Source of the DNA: Demequina sp.
GTDB taxonomy: Bacteria > Actinomycetota > Actinomycetes > Actinomycetales > Demequinaceae
DNA length: 64,000 nt
Reading direction: 5' to 3'
Assembly (NCBI RefSeq): GCF_016278775.1
Contig: NZ_JADQBF010000013.1
Location: 62,001-126,000 of the forward strand
Part shown: positions 25,833 to 34,656 of the stretch, in pieces
Numbering within the stretch: the first letter of the stretch is position 1
Layout: each line of letters begins with the position of its first letter
Translations under genes and position numbers: made by a program
The notes under the pieces: generated by a model
Seen by the model: the letters and a program-made list of their open reading frames with translations, nothing else
What the model was told of the DNA's origin: nothing
The model's database searches: none

Positions 25833-26051
25833 CTAAAGGCGGGCGCGCACTGCCTTGCCGGAGAACGGTTGCTTGAACAACGGGGCCAGCAGGCAGATGT
25901 CGAACACGCCAACAGCGATGAACACGACGCCGACGCCGACCAATGCCAGCCATGCGCCACCCAACACGAAACCGACCGCGACGAGCGCAAGACCTGCGAC
26001 CCCCCTCAAAGCTCGGCCTGCCGTCGAACTCATGAATGCTACGAATCCCAT
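25833..26051 (-). CDS. DUF2892-like small membrane protein
   Basis: 72 residues with two closely spaced hydrophobic segments (about 14-32 and 34-57) followed by a short basic tail (PFSGKAVRARL). Layout and the ...VGVFDICLLAPLF ending are typical of DUF2892 membrane proteins, whose function is unknown. The ATG at 26051 follows AAGGAG, but that site lies in the loop and arm of a strong hairpin that also pairs the first base of the start codon. Lies between der and tRNA-Pro on the minus strand. Confidence 0.75.
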   Translation of the reverse strand: MGFVAFMSSTAGRALRGVAGLALVAVGFVLGGAWLALVGVGVVFIAVGVFDICLLAPLFKQPFSGKAVRARL

Positions 26052-26073
26052 GGAGGACTCCTTTCGTCCTCCA
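26051..26073 (-). promoter_or_regulatory. Hairpin enclosing ribosome binding site and start of DUF2892 gene
   Basis: TGGAGGAC and GTCCTCCA form a perfect 8-bp stem with a seven-base loop GAAAGGA. The Shine-Dalgarno AGGAG spans loop and right arm, and the A of the ATG is the last paired base. TATGGT, a possible -10, lies just upstream (26075-26080), which would put the hairpin at the very 5' end of the mRNA. Confidence 0.55.
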
Positions 26074-26118
26074 CACCATATACCCCCCACCGTATCCCGA
26101 GAGATATCGCGGTGGAAG

Positions 26119-27597
26119 TTAGCGCCGACCGCGCTTCTCCCGTACCCGCACTGAGATGTGAATCGGAGTGCCCTCGAAGTCGAAGGTCTCACGTAGCCTG
26201 CGCTCGATGTAGCGCCGGTACTGGGGGTCAAGGAACCCGGAGGTGAAGAGCACGAACGTGGGTGGGCGTGTCGACGCTTGCGTCGCAAACAGGATCTTGG
26301 GCTGCTTGCCGCCCCGCACCGGGTGCGGGTGCGCGGACACCAGCTCGCCAAGGAACGTGTTGAGCTTCCCGGTAGAGATGCGGCGGTCCCAGTTGGTGAG
26401 CGCCTCGTCCATGGCCCGCTTGAGACGGTTGGTGTGCCAACCAGTCAGTGCCGACAGGTTGACGCGCGCGGCCCACGTGAGGTGGGTGAGGTCCTTCTCG
26501 AAGGACCGCTCGAACATGAAGCGTTCCTCCTCCCCCACCAGGTCCCACTTGTTGACCACCATGACGATCGCGCGCCCTGCGTCCACCACTTCCGACAGGA
26601 TCCGCAGATCCTGTTCCGTCAACGGCACGGAGCCGTCGAGCAACACCAGCGCGAGCTCCGCCCGCTGAATCGCGGCAGACGTGCGCAGCGACGCATAATA
26701 GTCAGCGCCCTGACTCAGGTGAACCCGGCGCCGTATGCCCGCCGTATCGATGAACGTGAACAGCTCTCCGTCCACCTCAATCAGCTCGTCTACTGGGTCG
26801 CGAGTCGTGCCTGCCAGCTCGTTGACCACCGCCCGCTCCGAATCGGCGAGCTTGTTGAGTAGCGAAGACTTGCCGACGTTGGGGCGTCCCACCAACGCGA
26901 TCCGGCGCGGCGAGCCCTCGTCGTCGACCATGCGGGCCTCGGTCGGGAGCGCCCCGACCGCAACGTCCAGCAGGTCCCCCACTCCCCTGCCGTGCAGGGC
27001 GGACACGGGGTACGGCTCCCCCAGTCCAAGGTTCCACAGTGCGGCGGCCTCGAGTTCGCCTTGGGGTCCGTCCACCTTGTTGGCCACGAGCACCACAGGC
27101 TTCTTGGTCTTACGCAGCAACTTGACGACCTTCTCGTCCGTCGCGGTGGGCCCCACCGTCGCGTCGACCACAAACAACATGGCGTCCGCGAGTTCCATCG
27201 CCGCCTCTGCCGATTGCGCCACCGACAAGTCGATGCCGGTCACGCCGGACTCCCAGCCGCCCGTGTCCATGAGCAGAAAGTCGCGACCGGCCCACTCCGC
27301 CTCGTACGTCACGCGGTCACGCGTCACCCCTGGCGTGTCCTCGACCACGGCAAGCCGTCGCCCGATGATCCGGTTGATGAGCGTCGACTTGCCGACGTTC
27401 GGGCGGCCCACGATCGCAAGAATCGGCAGCGCCTCCCGCTGCTCGACCGGCTCGCCCTCGAGGGTGGCCAGGTCACCCTCGTCCAGCTCGTAAGCCTCCA
27501 GCCCAGCGCGAAGCGCGGCCTCGCGCACCTCGTCGAGACTCTCCTGGGGGTCGGAGGGTGCGGGGGGCGTGTAGTCGTCTTCGTAGTCGTCGGTCAT
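26119..27597 (-). CDS. der: Ribosome-associated GTPase Der (EngA)
   Basis: 492-residue double GTPase for 50S subunit assembly. Two G domains each show their P-loop ([10 protein letters not shown] near residue 65, [10 protein letters not shown] near 235), followed by DTGG and DTAG switch II motifs and NKVD / NKWD specificity motifs. The C-terminal KH-like domain ends in a basic VREKRGRR. A 60-residue acidic N-terminal extension is present, usual in actinobacteria. Start overlaps the cmk stop by four bases (ATGA), so it is the last gene of aroH-tyrA-cmk-der. Confidence 0.97.
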   Translation of the reverse strand: MTDDYEDDYTPPAPSDPQESLDEVREAALRAGLEAYELDEGDLATLEGEPVEQREALPILAIVGRPNVGKSTLINRIIGRRLAVVEDTPGVTRDRVTYEAEWAGRDFLLMDTGGWESGVTGIDLSVAQSAEAAMELADAMLFVVDATVGPTATDEKVVKLLRKTKKPVVLVANKVDGPQGELEAAALWNLGLGEPYPVSALHGRGVGDLLDVAVGALPTEARMVDDEGSPRRIALVGRPNVGKSSLLNKLADSERAVVNELAGTTRDPVDELIEVDGELFTFIDTAGIRRRVHLSQGADYYASLRTSAAIQRAELALVLLDGSVPLTEQDLRILSEVVDAGRAIVMVVNKWDLVGEEERFMFERSFEKDLTHLTWAARVNLSALTGWHTNRLKRAMDEALTNWDRRISTGKLNTFLGELVSAHPHPVRGGKQPKILFATQASTRPPTFVLFTSGFLDPQYRRYIERRLRETFDFEGTPIHISVRVREKRGRR

Positions 27598-28253
27598 GCG
27601 CCTGCCTCCTTGGCGAGGGCCAGCACGGCGCCCACCACCTCGTCGAGCGCGAGGTGGGTCGTGTCGATCTCCACTACGCCGTCGGCAGCGGTGTGAAACT
27701 GCACCACGGTGGAGTCCTTCTGGTCGCGACCCAGCACCGATTCGCGCACCGTGGCGGGGTCTGCACCGTCGCCGGTTCGCCGCGCTATGCGCACGTCCTC
27801 GTCCGCCGTCAATAGCACCCGCACCTCGGCGTCAGGCGCGACGACCGACGTGATGTCGCGCCCTTCGACCACCACGCCCGCGCGCTCGCGCGATCCGTCA
27901 ATCAACTTGCGTTGCACGTCCCGTAGCACCGCCCTGGCGCTCAGGTTCGTCGCCACAGAAGACACCACCAGAGAGATCGTGTCGGTGTGTAGCAAGGGCG
28001 TGACGTCTTCTCCGTCGAGAATGACGTGCGGATTGTCGGGGTCCAGACGCATCTGGACGTTCATGGTCGCGACCATCGCCGTCACGTCGTCCTGATGAGA
28101 CAGGTTGACGCCCTCTCGCAGGCAATACAAGGCGCCCACCCGGTAGGTCGCTCCGGTATCCAGGTACTCCAACCCCAAGCGACGCGCCACCTCACGCGAC
28201 ACCGTCGACTTGCCGGTACCTGCGGGCCCATCAATCGCGATCACGATACTCAT
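27594..28253 (-). CDS. cmk: Cytidylate kinase
   Basis: 219 residues. Phosphorylates CMP and dCMP with ATP. P-loop GPAGTGKST at the N-terminus, LDTGATYR for nucleotide binding, the [14 protein letters not shown] segment and RRTGDG.. lid region. Start at ATG 28253 ([10 protein letters not shown]), overlapping the tyrA stop by four bases (ATGA); its own stop overlaps der the same way. Length normal. Confidence 0.97.
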   Translation of the reverse strand: MSIVIAIDGPAGTGKSTVSREVARRLGLEYLDTGATYRVGALYCLREGVNLSHQDDVTAMVATMNVQMRLDPDNPHVILDGEDVTPLLHTDTISLVVSSVATNLSARAVLRDVQRKLIDGSRERAGVVVEGRDITSVVAPDAEVRVLLTADEDVRIARRTGDGADPATVRESVLGRDQKDSTVVQFHTAADGVVEIDTTHLALDEVVGAVLALAKEAGA

Positions 28254-29302
28254 CCGCCTGCCACCGTCCATCCACCGTCTTCAAGAGCAGCGACCAGACC
28301 GGCAGCATGCTGGGGAAGCACCCATAACGTCGTCAAACCAACGGGTTGACGAGGCGAGTGCTCGATGGACAAGTCTTCCACGTTGACGCCCACTGCCGCC
28401 GCATCGGACAGCAGCCTGACCAAGCGGCCCGGTTCGTCTGGCACGATGACGGTGACGGCCTCCCACTCCCGCTTGGCTCCGCCGTGCTTGCCGGGAATGC
28501 GCGCCACCTCCTGACGGCCCTTGTCGATCAGCCTGGTCATCGCCGCGCCAATGTCCTCTGAGGAGCGCACCTCGTCGAGTTCTTCCACGATGTGGTCGAT
28601 GGTCTCGACGAGCGCAGTCCGGTTGAGTCGGGCGATGTCCGCCCACATCTGGGGGTGAGACGCCGCAATGCGGGTGACGTCTCGCAGTCCTTGACCGGCG
28701 AGAGCAACATCGTCCACGCCGAGCGGCGCCAAGGCCGCGGCAACGGCCGACGCGGCGGCTTGGGGGGCGTGCGACACCCTCGCCACGGCGCGGTCGTGGG
28801 CGCGTGCGTCCATCTCGATGACGTCGCATTGCAGGGCGTCGGCGACTTGCATCACCAATGCCACCGCCGCCGCGCTCGCCTGCCCCGCACACAGCACCCA
28901 GGGGCGGGCCCTGAACAGGTCGCCTTGCGCCGCCATGGCGCCAGAGACCTCACGGCCGGCCATCGGATGCGAGCCGACATAGCGGTGTGCTTGGCCAGTA
29001 CGTTCGGCCACCTCGGCAATCGGCGCCTTCACGCTCGCAACATCCACCACCACCGCATGCGGCCACGTGTTGAGGGCGTCCACCACCACCTCGGCTGTCA
29101 CACCCGGCGGCGTCGCCACGATCACCAAGTCGGGATGTTCGCGGCCTCTCGCGCCGCCAGCGCCGATGCTCCTCGCCAAGAGTTGGGTCTCTTCGTCCGC
29201 ATCGGCAATGGTGACGCGCCAACCCTCGGTGGTCAGGCCGATGCCTATCGACGCACCAATGAGGCCCGCGCCGATGATGTGGGTGGTGGGTGTTGTCGCC
29301 AT
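28250..29302 (-). CDS. tyrA: Prephenate dehydrogenase with C-terminal ACT domain
   Basis: 350 residues. Oxidatively decarboxylates prephenate to 4-hydroxyphenylpyruvate for tyrosine synthesis. N-terminal Rossmann motif GAGLIGASIGIGL, active-site histidine region GSHPMAGREVSG, and the helical dimer domain with HAPQ. Residues about 275-345 (VTVIVPDEPGRLVRLLSDAA) are an ACT domain, so tyrosine feedback is likely. The ATG shares one base with the aroH stop (TAATG), giving a coupled pair for consecutive pathway steps (chorismate to prephenate to 4-hydroxyphenylpyruvate). Belongs to aroH-tyrA-cmk-der. Confidence 0.95.
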   Translation of the reverse strand: MATTPTTHIIGAGLIGASIGIGLTTEGWRVTIADADEETQLLARSIGAGGARGREHPDLVIVATPPGVTAEVVVDALNTWPHAVVVDVASVKAPIAEVAERTGQAHRYVGSHPMAGREVSGAMAAQGDLFRARPWVLCAGQASAAAVALVMQVADALQCDVIEMDARAHDRAVARVSHAPQAAASAVAAALAPLGVDDVALAGQGLRDVTRIAASHPQMWADIARLNRTALVETIDHIVEELDEVRSSEDIGAAMTRLIDKGRQEVARIPGKHGGAKREWEAVTVIVPDEPGRLVRLLSDAAAVGVNVEDLSIEHSPRQPVGLTTLWVLPQHAAGLVAALEDGGWTVAGG

Positions 29303-29664
29303 TACTGGGCGAGATCCCGGCGCAACGACACGGCCTCGTGAAGGTACACGTGGGACACCGTGTCTCGCGGCCGGTCCATCTCGGCATGCACCATGACGCG
29401 CACCACCATGGGCAAGGCTCCTGGCACCGCCATCTCTTGAGCGCACATCAGCGGCACCGCCCCGAACCCGAGCGTGCGCGCGGCCGCCGCAGGGAAATCG
29501 CTGACGATGTCGCGGGTGCACGTGAAGAACACAGAGATGACGTCGCGCGTGTCCAGTTCGTTCTCGCGAAGTATCCCCTCGACGAGTTCGCGCGTGCGCT
29601 CGTGCAGGTGCTCCCGCTCATCGCGTTCGAGCGTTGTTGCGCCCCTAATCGCCCGTACAGCCAT
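29302..29664 (-). CDS. aroH: Chorismate mutase, AroH type
   Basis: 120-residue monofunctional chorismate mutase of the Bacillus AroH fold (trimeric alpha/beta barrel), not the all-helical AroQ type. Marks: VRAIRGATTLERDE with the conserved Arg near residue 7, SVFFTCTRDI, AARTLGFGAVPLMCAQEM and VRVMVH. Converts chorismate to prephenate, directly for the following tyrA. A TAGCAT hexamer stands 6 bases before the ATG, so this is probably the leaderless first gene of the aroH-tyrA-cmk-der operon. Confidence 0.94.
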   Translation of the reverse strand: MAVRAIRGATTLERDEREHLHERTRELVEGILRENELDTRDVISVFFTCTRDIVSDFPAAAARTLGFGAVPLMCAQEMAVPGALPMVVRVMVHAEMDRPRDTVSHVYLHEAVSLRRDLAQ

Positions 29665-29670
29665 GCGGAC

Positions 29671-29676
29671 ATGCTA
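29671..29676 (-). promoter_or_regulatory. -10 hexamer, leaderless start of aroH operon
   Basis: TAGCAT, 6 bases, then the ATG at 29664. It lies in the 50-base gap between rluB and aroH. Confidence 0.6.
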
Positions 29677-29714
29677 CCGGCCCGTCGGGCCGCGGCGCTT
29701 CGCGGAGGAGCGCG

Positions 29715-30464
29715 CTACAGGCCCGCCTCCTGCTGCAGCAATCCCACCTCGTTGTTGTTCAGGCGCCGCTGCTCGCCTGCCTGAAGAGTGCCGAGGCCGA
29801 TGGGGCCGAACTTGGTGCGCACCAGATCGATGACGGGGTGTCCCACGGCGTCGAACATGCGGCGCACGATCCGGTTGCGGCCCTCGTGCATGACCACCTC
29901 CACGAGCGAGTGGTCGTCGGTCGCGTCGAGTATCCGGCACTCGGTTGCACGCACGGGCCCGTCGTCCAACTCGAGCCCCTGGCGAAGCGTAGTGGCGATG
30001 CCCTTGTTGACCCGACCCTTGACCTTGGCGACGTACACCTTGTTGACGCCGTAGGTGGGGTGGGCGAGCTTGTTGGCCAAGTCGCCGTCGTTGGTGAGAA
30101 GGAGTACGCCTGTGGTGTCGGCGTCGAGCCTTCCCACATGGAACAGTCGCTCCTCGTAGTCCGTGACGTATTGTCCCAGCGAGGGCCTTCCGTCTGGGTC
30201 GCTCATGGTGCTGACGACGCCCTTGGGCTTGTTGAGCACCACCGTGATGAGGCGGGCGTCCACCGAGACCCGCTTGCCCTCCACCTTGATCACGCACTCG
30301 TCGGGATCGATGCGCACGCCGAGCTGGTCAACCACCTCACCGTTGACCATGACCTTTCCCGCCTCGATGAGGTCTTCGCACTTGCGGCGCGATCCCACTC
30401 CCGCTTGCGCGAGCACCTTCTGGAGCCGCACGCCCTCAGGGCGGTAGATCTCAAGGTCACCCAT
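29715..30464 (-). CDS. rluB: 23S rRNA pseudouridine synthase (RluB/RsuA family)
   Basis: 249 residues. N-terminal S4 RNA-binding domain (RLQKVLAQAGVGSRRKCEDLI) and catalytic domain with GRLDADTTGVLLLTND, whose aspartate is the nucleophile. The C-terminal RNRIVRRMFDAVGHPV is the usual RsuA/RluB/E/F ending. Modifies uridine in 23S rRNA helix 89 region by family analogy. ATG shares one base with the scpB stop, an scp-rlu arrangement found in most Gram-positive bacteria. Last gene of xerD-parA-scpA-scpB-rluB. Confidence 0.94.
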   Translation of the reverse strand: MGDLEIYRPEGVRLQKVLAQAGVGSRRKCEDLIEAGKVMVNGEVVDQLGVRIDPDECVIKVEGKRVSVDARLITVVLNKPKGVVSTMSDPDGRPSLGQYVTDYEERLFHVGRLDADTTGVLLLTNDGDLANKLAHPTYGVNKVYVAKVKGRVNKGIATTLRQGLELDDGPVRATECRILDATDDHSLVEVVMHEGRNRIVRRMFDAVGHPVIDLVRTKFGPIGLGTLQAGEQRRLNNNEVGLLQQEAGL

Positions 30465-31003
30465 CAGTTCGCCTCATCCACGTCGTCGAGGTCGGGAAGG
30501 TACGGCGCCAGTGCCGGCAAGTCATCCAGCGAACTGAGGCCTATCCGCTCAAGGAACTCGGTAGTGGTGCCGTACTGCACGGCTCCGCCCACCTCGCCCA
30601 CTTCCGTCACGAGGCCGCGCGCAAGCAGAGTCTTCATCACTGAATCCACGTTAACCCCACGGATCTGCGACACCTGACCACGCGTGGCTGGCTGACGGTA
30701 GGCGACCACGGCCAGAGTCTCCAAAGCCGCCTGCGACAGCCGCGCCGACCGGCCCTCGACCACGAAGGCTCCCGCGGCATCGGCGAAGAGCGGCGAGGAG
30801 TAGATTCGCCAGCCTCCGCCCACGTTGCGCAACTCGAAGCCTCTGGGGTTGTCAGGATCCGCGTACTCATCCCTGAGCGCGTGCAAGGCATCGAGCACCT
30901 GCGGCTCCGGGACGTCAAGCGCTGTGGCGAGGTCGACAGGCGTGGCGGGCTCGTCGATCACCATCAGAATTGCCTCGAGGGCCGGGCGCACCTGAACGCT
31001 CAT
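30464..31003 (-). CDS. scpB: Segregation and condensation protein B
   Basis: 179 residues. ScpB is the winged-helix kite subunit that dimerises and binds ScpA in the SMC complex. N-terminal LEAILMVIDEPATPVDLATAL and the second wing LSQAALETLAVVAYRQPATRGQVSQIRGVN are typical. Acidic C-terminal tail. Overlaps scpA by four bases (ATGA) and rluB by one. Confidence 0.95.
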   Translation of the reverse strand: MSVQVRPALEAILMVIDEPATPVDLATALDVPEPQVLDALHALRDEYADPDNPRGFELRNVGGGWRIYSSPLFADAAGAFVVEGRSARLSQAALETLAVVAYRQPATRGQVSQIRGVNVDSVMKTLLARGLVTEVGEVGGAVQYGTTTEFLERIGLSSLDDLPALAPYLPDLDDVDEAN

Positions 31004-31815
31004 GGGGCCATCTCCTCCTCGACACCGTCGAACTCGCCGCTTACCTGAACATCATCGCGAGCACCCGTCCAGCGCACGGTGAGCTCGCCGAGCGAGCGTA
31101 CCTGTTCGAAGGCGACCGCCGATTCACGGAACAGTTCCAGGAGCGCGAGGAACCGCGCCACGACCATGCCGACGTGGTCGGCGTCCGCCACGAGCGAGCG
31201 AAAAGTCATGGCGCCCGCCCGCTGAAGCCTGCTCGAAATCAGGGCCGCCTGCTCACGCACGCTGACCTTGGGGTTGTGCAGGTGGGTCAGGGAGACGCCC
31301 AGATCCTGAGGCTTAGGCTGCAGGGCGTGAGCCGCCAACCGTGCGAGGTCGTCCGGAGTGGCTCGCCACACCAACTCGGGTAGCAGCATCGCGAAGTGCG
31401 GCTCAAGCGACACATCCCGCGGCATCCTGCGCGGCGCGTCCATGAGTTTCTCTATGGCGCCAGCGACTTGCTTGAACGCGCGATACTGGAGCAGACGCGC
31501 GAACAGCAGGTCGCGAGCCTCGAGCAGGGCCAGGTCCTCGGCGTCGTCCACCTCTCCTTGCGGCAGCAGTCGCGCGGCCTTGAGGTCGAGCAACGTCGCG
31601 GCCACCACCAGGAACTCTGAAGCTTGCGACAGGTCCCAATCGCCCTCGCGCGCACGCACCGCCATCAGGAACTCGTCAGTCACGATTGCCAGCGCCACGT
31701 CTGTGATCTCCATCTCGTGCTTGGAGATCAGGCTCAAGAGCAGGTCGAACGGACCTTCAAAGTTGGGCAGATGCACCTCGAAGGCGCTGCGTGCCCCTTG
31801 TGCGGCGGCAGTCAC
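31000..31815 (-). CDS. scpA: Segregation and condensation protein A (kleisin)
   Basis: 271 residues. Kleisin that bridges SMC heads. N-terminal FEGPFDLLLSLISKHEMEITDVAL is the SMC-neck-binding helix pair, and the C-terminal winged helix includes VARFLALLELFRESAVAFEQ. Start is GTG at 31815, one base after the parA stop. Coupled to scpB by an ATGA overlap. Confidence 0.95.
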   Translation of the reverse strand: MTAAAQGARSAFEVHLPNFEGPFDLLLSLISKHEMEITDVALAIVTDEFLMAVRAREGDWDLSQASEFLVVAATLLDLKAARLLPQGEVDDAEDLALLEARDLLFARLLQYRAFKQVAGAIEKLMDAPRRMPRDVSLEPHFAMLLPELVWRATPDDLARLAAHALQPKPQDLGVSLTHLHNPKVSVREQAALISSRLQRAGAMTFRSLVADADHVGMVVARFLALLELFRESAVAFEQVRSLGELTVRWTGARDDVQVSGEFDGVEEEMAP

Positions 31816-31816
31816 T

Positions 31817-32641
31817 TCAGGCCGCGACCCCGCGCGTCACCAGTTCGCGGGCAAGCTGACGGTAAGACTCGGCCCCCGCGTGCTTGGGCGCAAAGGTGAG
31901 GATCGACTCGGATGCCACGGATGAATCAGGGAACTTCACAGTGCGGCCGATCATGGTCTCCGTGACGCGGTCCCCGAAGGCGTCGCGCACGCGGTCCACC
32001 ACTTCTTGGGCGTGAAGCGTGCGGGGGTCGTACATCGTGGGCACGATAGCGTCCATCGTGAGCTTCGGGTTGAGGCGGTCCTGCACCTTGCTCACGGTGT
32101 CCACCAACAGAGCCACCCCGCGCAGGGCAAAATACTCGCAGGCAAGCGGGATCACGACCCCGTGCGCGGCCACCAAGGCGTTCACTGTCAAGAGCCCGAG
32201 CGAAGGCTGACAGTCGATCAGGATGAGGTCGTAGTCATCTTCGACTGGTCGCAGAGCGCGCGCCAAGGCGCTCTCTCGCGCAACCTCGCCCACGAGTTGC
32301 ACCTCTGCGGCGGACAGGTCGATGTTGGCTGGGAGGACGTCGAGCCGGTCAATGCCACTCGGAACGATGACACTGGAGGTGTCCCGCCTAGGGCCCATGA
32401 GGAGGTCGTAGACGGTCGTGTCCAGCTCGTGGGAGTTCACGCCGAGACCCGCAGACGCGGCGCCTTGGGGGTCGAAATCGACCAACAGCACCTTTCGGCC
32501 GTACTCAGCGAAAGCGGCCGCAAGGTTCACCGACGTGGTGGTCTTGCCGACGCCGCCCTTTTGGTTACACAACGCCACGATCCTGGCCGGACCTGTGCCG
32601 TCGAGAGCGGGGGGGTCTGGGAACTCGGTCACGTCGCTCAC
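31817..32641 (-). CDS. parA: ParA-family ATPase
   Basis: 274-residue deviant-Walker ATPase. Motifs: CNQKGGVGKTTTSVNLA (lysine-first Walker A), VDFDPQGAAS, LIDCQPSLG and the ..PTMYDPRTLHAQEV region. Start is GTG 32641, one base after the xerD stop; an open frame upstream lies inside xerD. No parB is adjacent and no parS-like context is seen, so this is the second ParA-type protein typical of actinobacterial scpAB operons rather than the origin-proximal ParAB. Probably aids chromosome segregation with SMC-ScpAB. Confidence 0.9.
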   Translation of the reverse strand: MSDVTEFPDPPALDGTGPARIVALCNQKGGVGKTTTSVNLAAAFAEYGRKVLLVDFDPQGAASAGLGVNSHELDTTVYDLLMGPRRDTSSVIVPSGIDRLDVLPANIDLSAAEVQLVGEVARESALARALRPVEDDYDLILIDCQPSLGLLTVNALVAAHGVVIPLACEYFALRGVALLVDTVSKVQDRLNPKLTMDAIVPTMYDPRTLHAQEVVDRVRDAFGDRVTETMIGRTVKFPDSSVASESILTFAPKHAGAESYRQLARELVTRGVAA

Positions 32642-32642
32642 C

Positions 32643-33596
32643 TTACTCTGGGCGCGGGGTGGCGCTACCGCGGGCACGCGGGTGCGCGCTCTGGTAGACG
32701 TCGCGCAGGGCGTCCCGCGTGACGAGCGTGTAGACCTGGGTCGTGGTCACAGAGGCGTGACCGAGCAACTCCTGCACCACCCTGATGTCGGCGCCCCCTC
32801 GCAGCAGGTGGGTCGCGAAGGAGTGTCGCAAGGTGTGAGGGGACACGTTCTCCATGCCCGCTCGCGCTGCCGCAGCCTTGATGATGGTCCAACCGCTTTG
32901 GCGACTCAATCTGCCTCCGCGCGTGTTGAGAAACAGCGCTGGCGTCCCTTTGCCCGACGAGGCCAGCGCGGGCCGCGCCCTCACCATGTAGGCGTTCACG
33001 GCGTCGGCCGCGAAGTGCCCCATCGGCACAATCCGCTCCTTGCGCCCCTTCCCTCGCAGCAAGACCGCCTCCGCTCCCGGCTCGAGCGAGACGTCATCGA
33101 CGTCCAGACCAATGGCCTCTGACACCCGCGCGCCTGAGGCGTACAAGACCTCAAGCAGCGCCTTGTCCCTGAGCGGTCCCAGTCCCTCCCCCGTTGCCGC
33201 GGCCTCCAGCAGGCCCTCCACGGCCTCGGTGCTGAGCGCCTTGGGGAGTCGCGCGGGAGTCGTGCGCGGCTTCACGTCGATCGCGGCATCGTCAATGGTC
33301 CAGCCCTCTGCCACGGCAAAGCGGTGCCAGCCGCGCACGGCGACCACGGTGCGCGCGGCCGACGCTGGGGCAAGCGCCGAACGCCCGTCGCCCCCCGAAG
33401 AGACCGCCTGGGCGAAGTCCGAGACGTGCGCGGGGCGAGCGTCGGCGACCGAGGCCACATCCCGCGCCACCAGGTACTCAACGTAGCGGCCAAGGTCGCG
33501 GCGATACGCGGCGACCGTATTGCGCGACAAGCCCCGCTCTACCGTGACGTGAGCGAGATAGGTGGCGAGCTCGCGCTCGAGCCCTAGCCCCGCCAC
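32643..33596 (-). CDS. xerD: Tyrosine recombinase XerD
   Basis: 317 residues. Chromosome dimer resolution recombinase. N-terminal SAM-like domain ([23 protein letters not shown]) and catalytic domain with the active residues: Arg in [27 protein letters not shown] (His and Arg), [13 protein letters not shown] (His and nucleophilic Tyr). Start GTG 33596 lies inside the 3' end of ctaB by 13 bases. Its place in a housekeeping operon with parA and scpAB, with no attachment sites near, argues for XerD and against a phage integrase. Confidence 0.93.
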   Translation of the reverse strand: MAGLGLERELATYLAHVTVERGLSRNTVAAYRRDLGRYVEYLVARDVASVADARPAHVSDFAQAVSSGGDGRSALAPASAARTVVAVRGWHRFAVAEGWTIDDAAIDVKPRTTPARLPKALSTEAVEGLLEAAATGEGLGPLRDKALLEVLYASGARVSEAIGLDVDDVSLEPGAEAVLLRGKGRKERIVPMGHFAADAVNAYMVRARPALASSGKGTPALFLNTRGGRLSRQSGWTIIKAAAARAGMENVSPHTLRHSFATHLLRGGADIRVVQELLGHASVTTTQVYTLVTRDALRDVYQSAHPRARGSATPRPE

Positions 33597-34546
33597 ACCG
33601 TGAGCGAATCCGGCCAGAACGGGTCGGCCAAGACGGCACCAAAGACCACGGACAGGTACATGATCGAGTCGCGGAACAGGCGCATCGAACGCAGCTTGGA
33701 ACCGTCAATGGTCCGCTTGTAAAGCGCGACGCACCCACCCACAAACCACACGCCGAACCCGAGCGCCAACACGGCGTAGATCCACGTCATCGAGGCAAGG
33801 GGAACGAGCACAAGGGACACCACCACCATGGCGGCGGCGTACGCCACCATCTGCTTGGCCACCTTCACTGGGGTGGCGACCACGGGAAGCATCGGCACCT
33901 CCGCGTGTTCGTAGTCCTTGCGAAACTTGAGCGCTAGGGGCCAGTAGTGGGGCGGAGTCCACAGGAACACGATGAGGAACAGCACCACTGGCGTCCAGGA
34001 CAGGGACTCCGTGACAGCGGCCCAACCGATCAACACTGGCATGCAACCGGCGGCGCCTCCCCACACAATGTTTTGCGAAGTGCGACGCTTCAGCAGCATG
34101 GTGTAACCGACCGTATACAGCACGATGGCGACCACCGACAGGGCGGTTGCAAGCGGGGAACCGACCAGCCACCAGAACCACGCGGTGGAGATGGCGGCGA
34201 GCACCCAAGCAAACGTGAGCCCTGCTCGCGGCGACACCGCCCCCGTGACGAGCGGCCTGCTCTGGGTGCGTCTCATCACGGCGTCGATATCGCGATCGAG
34301 ATAGCTATTGAAGGCATTGGCCGACCCTGCGGACAGGGTGCCCCCGATCATGGTCGCCGTCATCAGCCATCCGCCTGGCCACCCATCGGCCGCAAGCACC
34401 ATCGTGGGAAGCGTGGTGACCAGCAGAAGCTCGATGATGCGCGGTTTGGTGAGAGACACGTACGCCTTGAGCACTCGCGTCGCCAGGATCACTCGACCCA
34501 CCGAGGGGGCTGGGACGTCTGTGGGCGTCGTCGAGGCTGACGGCAT
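33584..34546 (-). CDS. ctaB: Protoheme IX farnesyltransferase
   Basis: 320-residue UbiA-superfamily membrane enzyme that farnesylates heme B to heme O for aa3-type oxidases. Marks: [42 protein letters not shown] (first Asp-rich motif NSxxDxxID) and [13 protein letters not shown]. About nine membrane segments. Start ATG 34546 with a TACAAT hexamer 6 bases upstream, hence leaderless; an in-frame codon at 34570 is not needed. Divergent from tkt, an arrangement common in actinobacteria. Implies an aerobic heme-copper oxidase in an organism that also has NrdDG. Confidence 0.95.
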   Translation of the reverse strand: MPSASTTPTDVPAPSVGRVILATRVLKAYVSLTKPRIIELLLVTTLPTMVLAADGWPGGWLMTATMIGGTLSAGSANAFNSYLDRDIDAVMRRTQSRPLVTGAVSPRAGLTFAWVLAAISTAWFWWLVGSPLATALSVVAIVLYTVGYTMLLKRRTSQNIVWGGAAGCMPVLIGWAAVTESLSWTPVVLFLIVFLWTPPHYWPLALKFRKDYEHAEVPMLPVVATPVKVAKQMVAYAAAMVVVSLVLVPLASMTWIYAVLALGFGVWFVGGCVALYKRTIDGSKLRSMRLFRDSIMYLSVVFGAVLADPFWPDSLTVWRG

Positions 34547-34552
34547 ATGTCG

Positions 34553-34558
34553 ATTGTA
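34553..34558 (-). promoter_or_regulatory. -10 hexamer, leaderless start of ctaB
   Basis: TACAAT, five of six matches to TATAAT, 6 bases before the ATG at 34546. The clearest of the leaderless hexamers in the window. Confidence 0.65.
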
Positions 34559-34656
34559 CGTGGGCTCCATGCCAGCAACTGCCCCCGAGCGCGCCCGGGC
34601 GACCGCGAGCGCCGGTAGGCTGGGATGGCCGCCCTACAACGCTACAAGGGAGAACC

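Noticed and set aside
32643-33596. Tyrosine recombinase as evidence of an integrated element near tRNA-Pro
   Set aside because: It sits in a xerD-parA-scpA-scpB operon, 7 kb from the tRNA, with no repeats of the tRNA end or phage genes.
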